Part shown: positions 56,642-64,000 of the stretch, one piece after another | Position numbering within the stretch: the first letter of the stretch is position 1 | How the letters are laid out: every line of letters starts with the position of its first letter | NCBI RefSeq assembly: GCF_000002995.4 | Contig: NW_025062477.1 | Coordinates: 434,001 to 498,000 of the forward strand | Direction: 5' to 3' | Source: Brugia malayi | Taxonomy: Eukaryota; Nematoda; Chromadorea; Rhabditida; Onchocercidae | DNA length: 64,000 nucleotides | Notes under the pieces: model-generated | Seen by the model: the letters and a program-made list of their open reading frames with translations, nothing else | Database searches by the model: none | Told to the model about the DNA's origin: nothing | Made by a program: the position numbers and the translations under genes

Positions 56642-57778
56642 ATTTTTGAATATTTTTGAGGTACCAACGAATAAAAAAGGCGTCATTAAAATCATATGAC
56701 ATTACAGTTTTAAAGCATCAATAACATTACAAAAACATTATAATTAAAATCACGTAACACTGTAACAAACGTCATTGACGTCATATATACTTATCACTAA
56801 TGAAAATAAACCTATCCTTAAAGAGTAATGAGTTATTTATTTTAGTAAAATTAGTGAACGTTTTTCTACGATATTATTATGTTGCTGTGATATGCGTGAT
56901 GAATTTATTTTAGCCAAAATGGTACTAGAATATCCTATTTAGTATTTTAAATTTTTAATCCAATTTCTTTTTTTTTTTTTAATTCAAACTTAAAAAAAAT
57001 CTTTGATGTCAACGTTTTTTCTTCCTTAATTTAAATTCTTTTCACATAAAAATAGATCCCTAATTAAAGTGAAGTTTAAATGACAAAGTAATGTCCATTC
57101 ATGTATTAAGCTACAGTTAAATTAAATAATTGCTTCGATAAATTTGATCAAATGATCTTTTGAAATCCACTATACAATCTTCAAAAGGGAGCAAATTCAT
57201 TTCAGTTTTCAAATATTTGCTTGTTTTACTAACATTGTCCGTGGTAAGAAGCTTTAATATACCAATCATAATGTACTCACTACCTCATACTCATACCTAC
57301 CTACCTACCTATAAGACACATCACTTTCAGTAAACAATATCTTCCCATCAATTCAGCTCAATTCATCTTCTCCCATATATTCTTCGTTAAGCAAAAAACT
57401 TTGCTAAATTTAATGCCGTCTAGTTAGAAGCAATTTCATTTCGTAACAAGGAAGTTTACCCAATGCTTACCCTCCCAAAAAAAAAAAAAGTGGAAAAAAT
57501 GATGAGGAAAGGAAAGGAAATATTTTTCTTTTCATAAAAAAATTTAAAAAAGAAAATCTTATCATTCTTTTTTAATTTTGCAAATAAACTTTCAGTATTG
57601 ATTTTTACATGGATGTAAATTGAAATTTTAGAATAAATGATTTTTCAATTACAAAGTAAACTAATTTACTATAAATTTTCATTATATGTTTTTGGATATC
57701 CTCAACTCTTATTTGTAATTGTCGCTAAAATTGTAAATTTAAAAGAAAAAATGAAAAGAATTTTTGCTATACACTCCG

Positions 57779-57850
57779 ACACATACATACACATACGCAT
57801 ACATACACATACACATACATACACATACATATATATATACATATATATAA
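57779..57850. repeat. (ACAT)n microsatellite
   Basis: ACAT/ACAC units running into an AT repeat. Confidence 0.9.
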
Positions 57851-58224
57851 CACAATTAAGGATAATAGCATGAAATGTTAAACAGGAATACTTGAAATCA
57901 ATGTGATTCCTTATGAAACGATGTACAGCCAAACATCTGTTTATTTCTTTTCATTGAATTACGCCAAAGCGAACGAAGAAAGTGGTCGGAAAAGAGCGCT
58001 TCACTTCGAATATATCTGTTATTATTCCGCCATCAGTTCTGTTTGTCCGCGTGTTTTACTTCTTTTCTTTTCATTTAATTTTGTAAAATGTCTTGCGGTA
58101 TTTTTTAGAAAATTTATTCATCTATCACTTATCTCTTATCTGTTTTTTTGGTATGCAGCGGCTATATTGTAAAATATATGTTTAGCATGGAATGCATGTG
58201 ATAAATGTTTTTCTCGTATAGAAA

Positions 58225-58534
58225 TGTAATATATACGTAGTATACGTAAACGTAAGTTATAATAACCTTAACGTGAAATGATTGTTGTCATATTGAATGA
58301 TATGAAAGTATTCTTGTTGTACATTTATGCTAGGAAATATATTTACTTTCATCTAGGTAAGATGTATCAAATCTACCGAAACATTAGAACATATGTCATT
58401 AGATCAGAAAATAAGTAACATCAAATGAGATGTAGAAGCTAACCTTACGTGTACGACGTTTACACTAGTATCATCAGTGTAATATATACGTAGTATACGT
58501 AAACGAAAGTTATAATAACCTTAACGTGAAATGA
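58225..58534. repeat. 57-bp direct repeat, two copies 253 bp apart
   Basis: 58225-58281 and 58478-58534 are identical except for one base (CGTAAG versus CGAAAG). The unit contains ATACGTAGTATACGTAAACG and AACCTTAACGTGAAATGA. The near-identity implies a recent duplication or purifying selection. The second copy is preceded by a small hairpin TTACACT...AGTGTAA (58460-58482). Confidence 0.85.
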
Positions 58535-58962
58535 TAATCAAGCGGAAATGGAATGATATGATTGATGAAGAAGTGAGTTCCTCTTTCATATACTATTTAT
58601 ATTTTCATTTAGTAATAAGCCTAGTTAGACCACTAAAAGTGAAAGTTGTAAGATCTGTTAATCAATCAAAATTAAGAATGATTTATTGATGATAGCGCAG
58701 TTTAGCACATTAGACTAACTACTCTTTTCGAATATAATCCTATCAAGGAATGTTTACAATGCTTTATCATAAAGTTATTTCGTTTAATCTGTCCGGTTAA
58801 TCAAAACGGATATAACCGTGTATCTTCCTGAAAGAGAGCTATAACACGTAAGTCATCCAAATCTTACCTTCTTCTACTTAAGTTTTTTGATTTGAAACAA
58901 ACTTTTTCTTTTTTCTTCTTTCATTTTGTCTATCATTTATGTATTTTTTCTACGTTTTCTAC

Positions 58963-58989
58963 TACTTACTTACTTACTTATTTACTTAC
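58963..58989. repeat. (ACTT)n tetranucleotide repeat
   Basis: About six ACTT units. Confidence 0.85.
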
Positions 58990-60364
58990 AGTAGGATTAG
59001 AAATATTGTCCGTAATCCATTGCACGCTACATTTCCTTAACTTAACTATATATTAAATTAAATAAGTGATTTGCAAAACCGAAGAATTATGATATCATTT
59101 GCCCAATTGAGAAAAGCAAAAGGAAAGGAAGTTTTTAAGAAATTCATTTTATTGATACTAACTTTCCATTCTTACTTATTATTAAATTATCAATTCCATT
59201 ATAATTCACTGATTCAAAATGCTTTTACCATATGATTCCTTTGCAATAAATTATTCTATAATTTCATTACAACATATAGAATTTATATGCAAAAAAATTT
59301 GATTGTTATTTAGTATTACTTTGAAAAATGTATTGTTGTCTGGATATTTCATAAATTTAAAATTAAAATACATTCTTTTCACAAAAGGATAAGTGCAATG
59401 AAGTACAGTAATTTGTAAAGAATTTTATTGTCTATTCATCTCTAATTATTAGAAATTAAATGGAATGAACTTTTCCAATAATTTAAGCATCAGTTCATCT
59501 GATTCATCAATATTTAATTTAGTTCATTTTCAACATTACCTATTCTCACCCTTCATCTTATCCATTTGTCATTACATTCATCATTTTATTTTCTAACTAA
59601 AAAAAAAGAAATAGTTAGTATTGGAGATAAATTGAATTGCATATCGATGAATCAGATAAATTGGTATCAAATTAATAAATAAATACGTTTGAGTATTCAA
59701 ATAATCATTCTCCTACCTTTTTATTTACTTATAAAATAATTTCTTATTGTATCTTATTGCATCCATAAATAAGTATTCAATTAAAGGTGCTAATTTCATT
59801 GGCTATTTTTGTATTTAGAATTGAATTTGCTCTTTGTCATTAACTTTTCACAAAAGGTTACTAACCCGATGTATGACAGATAGAAAAGAGATGAGAAGTT
59901 GGGGTCAAAGAAATATTTCCAATTATTGTAATACTATCAATTCCACCATTGGCATCCTATCGATATCAATCAGTTATTTTCATATCACAGCCAATGATCA
60001 TTTATTTCTTTAAATATATTTCAAAATCATTCATTCTTTCTCATCATTCACACCTAAATATATTGGCTATATTAGATATATTTGTAAAGATAATCAGACA
60101 AAAATCTATTTAATCTGTTATTTTACCAAAATAAAAAAAAAAAACATTTAGCATTTGAAAATTCTGTTTATTTGTTTATTCCTCTTTTTTTTTCTCTTCA
60201 TTTCATTCTAAAATTTTCTTCTTGAATAATTTATTACAAACTATATTCATTAAATTATTTCCTTATTTGTTTACTAAATGATATTATTTGCTATGCTAAA
60301 ATGTTTATCATAAAAAAAAAAGAAAAACGAAAAGAAGGGAATTATTTTCTGAAATACTTTAATT

Positions 60365-60368
<4 letters not shown>

Positions 60369-60433
<65 letters not shown>
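60369..60433. repeat. (TA)n microsatellite, about 32 units
   Basis: Uninterrupted AT dinucleotide run. Confidence 0.95.
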
Positions 60434-60437
<4 letters not shown>

Positions 60438-60992
60438 TTTAATAGTCTCATTTATTTATTTATTTTCCTAACAGATGTTTCAAATGAAGCGTTCGAATGT
60501 GTTGATTTTTTGATCGATGAATGGATGGTAAACAAAATATTTGATTTAATATTTGAACAAAAAGCATTTTATTTAACAAACAAGCAGACTAATAAGCAAA
60601 AAATTAATTACTTAATAAGTTTAAGGTTTGCTTATCTAAGTTATCTATCTATCTATCACCTTGCTAGTCTACTAGCTTTACTCATTTATTCTGTCATTCG
60701 TTCATTCATTTAGCTTTTTTTTTTTTTTTTTTGTTTCTACTGGTTTTTCACAAATAAAAGGAACCGAAATATTTCATTTGAAATTCATTCGGAAAGCTAT
60801 AAGTGACGTCATTTTCTGTGGTTTTCTAAATAACGAAAAATTTGCAAAATTTTGAAGTAATGGAAATTCATGGCTGTTGAATATTCTTGACGCATTATTA
60901 TATTTTCGATGAAAAATTAATATTCCATTACTGATGGCTGTCTAATTCCCAAAAAATATCATTTGGGAAAGATGGGCAAAAGTAGAGGTTGC

Positions 60993-61018
60993 TGTTTTTT
61001 TTTTTTTTTTTTTTTTTC
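60993..61018. repeat. Poly(T) tract
   Basis: A T run of about 24 nt. Similar runs of 12-20 T recur across the desert (for example near 24931, 36938 and 63620). Confidence 0.9.
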
Positions 61019-61750
61019 CTCCCAGAAAAGAGGGAAAAGATGAAAGGAATTTTTCAAGTGAAATGTTGCAGTTATGTGAAAAATAATCAGCTCATGTAGT
61101 TTTATTTAAATGATAATTTGCCAATGTTATTCATGACTCTTCCATTTTTCCTCTCTCATTTTTTGATATTTAATAATAAATGATAATATGATGCTGTTTA
61201 ATTGGTATAAAACGTAGGAGAAAGGAATTTTTGAAATAGGATTCAAAAGTGGGATGGATAAGTGGAAGAGACCAATTGATGATTTGATATTAATTGATGA
61301 GAGTGATACCTTAGTGGATACCACTCGATCATGCAACATAGCTCATTAGTCAAGTGCTGTTGGAGGTAATGGTGTCAGGAGGAGTTTGAAGATTTTGCTG
61401 CTTCTTCTATTCCTTTTCTCCCAAGTGTTTCACTTCATTTCACGACCTCCGAACTGAGGAAGTAGGAAAAGGGGAAGGAGATAAGGTAGAAAGAGGAGGA
61501 GATGAAGTTAGGAAGAAATGATAAATGTCATCATCAGTCGATCCCGTTCATCATACTTTAAAAATGTTTATAAAATGTTGCTTCATCTTGTGTTTTTAAC
61601 TTCCACACTAATACAAACCAACCTCTTTTCCATTCTACCTTTACATTGTTAGAGGTAATAAATGAATATCTGAAGTAGTTAGTGTGTTTACATAGAAAGA
61701 AGAAATAATTTACATTCTCAATTCATCTCGATTAAATTCAAATTTTCAAC

Positions 61751-61757
61751 ATTTCAG
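61751..61757 (+). other. Candidate 3' splice or SL trans-splice acceptor upstream of spalt-like exon
   Basis: ATTTCAG, the nematode 3' splice consensus, lies 259 nt before the ATG at 62017. If used, the leader would contain an out-of-frame ATG at 61940 whose frame overlaps the main start. A closer AG at 61996-61997 (GATAACAG) lacks a pyrimidine tract. Confidence 0.3.
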
Positions 61758-62016
61758 GCAGTGCATAACGAAGCAAAGAAATTTACAAATCAAATCAAAC
61801 TAAACTAATTTTCAACAATATTCTGTTCATGCATAATTTTGAAGGAAGGACTGCACAAATACTAAATAGGAATCAAGCAATTACCGTTTGCACCGGTGAA
61901 AAAGGAAAGTGGATAAACTGACTGTATTATCGGAATCTGATGAACAATTTGGGGTGCTGTATCCCGGGAACATCATTATCACCATCATCGATAACAGTAG
62001 CAACACCAGTAATACC

Positions 62017-62122
62017 ATGTCGTCCACATCATCCGGTTCCGTTTCATCGCGCCGGAAACAAGCAAAACCACAACGTCTTTCACACGAATCTGACCTCTAT
62101 TCTGATTCGACTGTCACCAATG
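62017..62122 (+). CDS. First coding exon of a spalt-like (SALL) zinc-finger repressor, partial
   Basis: Encodes 35 residues plus one base, starting MSSTSSGSVSSRRKQAKPQR and then LSHESDLYSDSTVTN. The string SRRKQAKPQ is the NuRD-recruiting, RBBP4-binding motif found at the extreme N-terminus of SALL proteins. BCL11 proteins have KQGKPQ and FOG proteins KQSNPR, so Ala at this place favours SALL. In vertebrate SALL genes this motif is also on a short first coding exon separated by an intron from the zinc fingers, as here: GGTAAGTAT at 62122 is an ideal donor (phase 1). ATG 62017 is the first ATG in a frame open from 61900. The protein would be nuclear and repress transcription. Unusual: the motif sits 11 residues in instead of at Met1. 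The zinc fingers must lie past 64000, so the family call rests on this motif alone. Confidence 0.62.
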
Positions 62123-64000
62123 GTAAGTATTTTACTGCTATGAATTACTTATCGTAGTATTCATATTAACACTAATAAATGATCATTCCTGTTTTATAAA
62201 TTTAAATTTCAGTATTTTTTGCCACAGGAGAAAAATATTGTTTAAACTTTTGACAAGTATTTAAATATTTTTATTGCTGATTCTTCATGAGTCAGCTTAA
62301 ATGTCATCTCCTGATGATATATATGTACAAATTGATTTGTCTTCTACGTAACTTTATGGATTAAGCATCTTTCATACGAAAATTTAAAATTAGCAATGGA
62401 AAAGACAAGCTGCCAAAAATTAATCTAACAATTAGTCAGCTGTGACATAATAGAATTTTTTTGATTCTGCTGGAATTTCTTCAAATAATTATTTCATAAG
62501 ATTAGTAAAGATTATATTTGCTATTATTAGAATTTCTCTTTTACATCTTTTCAAAATTTCTTAAATTTTAAATTTTATTTTGGTGCAGATTTTATGTGAT
62601 TTCATTCAATTTAAATTCAACAAATCATCCTTTTAAGAAAAGAATACTACAATATGAAAATTACATCTGTCCTCATTTTTCAACCAATCAAATATAATCG
62701 TAAATAGTTTAAAATATTTTGATATGGCAGTGGCAGTTAAGCAATTAGCATATTTCAGTCACACTTATAAATGGTAATAAATAACTTGTTTTTATCAATA
62801 ATTCATTGGTGCAACTCAGATAGTTTTAATTAATTAATTAACTAATTAATTAATTTATTTTTTCATTTTTATATAAGTATGCGCAAATGTCCGGAATAAA
62901 AGACAAAACGGACAGAATGATACACATACACACATGTTTATATAAATATAATATATGTACATATATAGAGAGAGGGAAAGGGGAGAGAGAGAGAGAGAGA
63001 GAGAGAGAGTTATAAACGTTCAGACAAATAACCAGTTTTTATCAGTAACCAATCGGTGCAAAATATGTTTGGTAGCGAATTACTTGTCATAAATTATTTT
63101 GTTTCCAAATAATTTAACAAACTATGATATTTTACGAGTTCTTCTTCTCTTTATCACATCATTTCATACATTTTATTGCTTATTCTTTTTGCGCCATTCT
63201 GTTTTTTTCGTTTTTTTTTTTATCAAAAGTAATGTTGCGAATTTTACAAAATTTCAAAGTCATTTCTTTTTGCTTATTTTTCTTTTTCTTTTTATTTAAT
63301 TTACTTCGGATATTTTGCAGTTTTTACTTTATTATAGCCAATGTATGAATTTGAAAAGTTTTTTTTTTCTTTTTTTAGAACTTTCCATTTATTAAGTAAT
63401 ACATGGATGAAAAGTAAATTTTTTTTTTTTGATTTATCTATGCTGAATGCTAATCTTATCTTCTAGATTATTCCTACATATTTTCAAAAAGTTCAAATTT
63501 TCTTGGAGACAATATTACTCATCATATTCATATGCTAAAGAACACTAATTTTTATTATTTATCGATCGAGTGACTTTAACACTTCTTCAAAGAAGAAATT
63601 TTCCAAGTTTTTTTCTTTTTTTTTTTTTTTTTTGCGTTGTTTTTTATAGTTTAGAGTTAATGAATTAAACGAAACCAGGTTCTATTGTGTCTGAACTATT
63701 CAATCATATTTAAGTGATTTCAAAAATTTTCTTCACAAAACAAGAAAAAGAGAAGGAGTGGAAGACATAATATGAAAGAGTGACGCAGCAATCAAACTTC
63801 GATACATATCTCGAAATGGAAATTTCCCGACAAATTTTGATCAGATTTTTGTTTTTCCATCTTATATATATCATAGATAACAAAGAAAAAAAAAAAACTC
63901 GCTATGTATTCGTCGATTAACAAAAAGTGAAGAGCCGTGAAATCTATTCTCGTAAAAGTGACAAGGTCGTGAAATAGACTGAAATTTAAAAACAAAACAA
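62123..64000 (+). other. Putative first intron of the spalt-like gene
   Basis: AT-rich sequence to the window end with no zinc-finger coding exon (no C-x2-C...H-x3-H pattern found in any listed frame). It contains a (TAAT)n run at about 62826-62860, a GA microsatellite at 62967-63009 and long T runs. Open frames at 63099-63348 are T-rich artefacts. Confidence 0.45.
62967..63009. repeat. (GA)n microsatellite
   Basis: GA repeat with a GGGAAAGGGG interruption. Confidence 0.9.

Larger units (their letters stand above)
53590..61756. other. Gene desert, segment 6 (upstream of the spalt-like exon)
   Basis: AT-rich DNA without a supported coding exon. It contains the GC-richer island at 54950-55520, a 57-bp dispersed direct repeat (58225 and 58478), microsatellites and a purine-rich patch at 61450-61520 close to the spalt-like exon. 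Confidence 0.45.

Noticed and set aside
63099..63348. Frames of 66-74 codons at the window end
   Set aside because: Phe/Leu-rich translation of T runs inside the putative spalt-like first intron; no zinc-finger pattern.

Overview
The window is AT-rich eukaryotic DNA, most likely from a nematode and plausibly a clade III (filarial/spirurid) worm. The evidence is the short to medium introns with TTTCAG-type acceptors, the very high A+T with frequent homopolymer T tracts, and the conserved animal protein families present. This is inference from style; no species can be named from the sequence alone. All three recognisable genes lie on the + strand.

Layout. (1) 1-7811: the 3' two-thirds of a CHD1-type chromatin remodeler. 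Its 5' part lies outside the window. About 17 exons encode the helicase C-terminal lobe, the SANT and SLIDE DNA-binding modules, the CHD1 helical C-terminal domain and a His/Arg/Tyr/Ser-rich tail. A poly(A) signal lies 102 bp after the stop. (2) 7812-9904: a roughly 2 kb intergenic stretch with small hairpins, two CCAAT boxes and a G/T-rich block that is the likely ubiquilin promoter. (3) 9905-14775: a complete 15-exon ubiquilin gene, 515 codons, with UBL, two STI1 regions, a Thr-rich linker and a UBA domain. (4) 14776-61756: a 47 kb gene desert, striking beside the dense first 15 kb. It holds microsatellites, minisatellites, palindromes and three islands of more balanced base composition. I found no convincing protein-coding gene there, only a 48-codon putative membrane micropeptide ORF (17770-17916) and one weak minus-strand exon candidate (about 21350-21571). 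(5) 62017-62122: a first coding exon carrying SRRKQAKPQ, the NuRD/RBBP4-binding motif that opens spalt-like (SALL) zinc-finger proteins, ending in a perfect splice donor. The zinc-finger exons would lie beyond the window.

The most interesting reading is that the desert may be the regulatory domain, or contain 5' non-coding sequence, of a spalt-family developmental regulator. In support, 8.4 kb upstream of the exon there is a 42-bp tandem repeat in which every one of six copies contains the palindrome TTATCATGATAA, two head-to-head GATA-factor sites. Further GATA-containing inverted repeats occur elsewhere in the desert. Three unrelated minisatellites (47, 43 and 42 bp units) sit within 1.3 kb (52371-53589). 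CHD1 and ubiquilin are housekeeping genes with no obvious functional link to each other or to the spalt-like exon; their 2 kb separation argues against a nematode operon.
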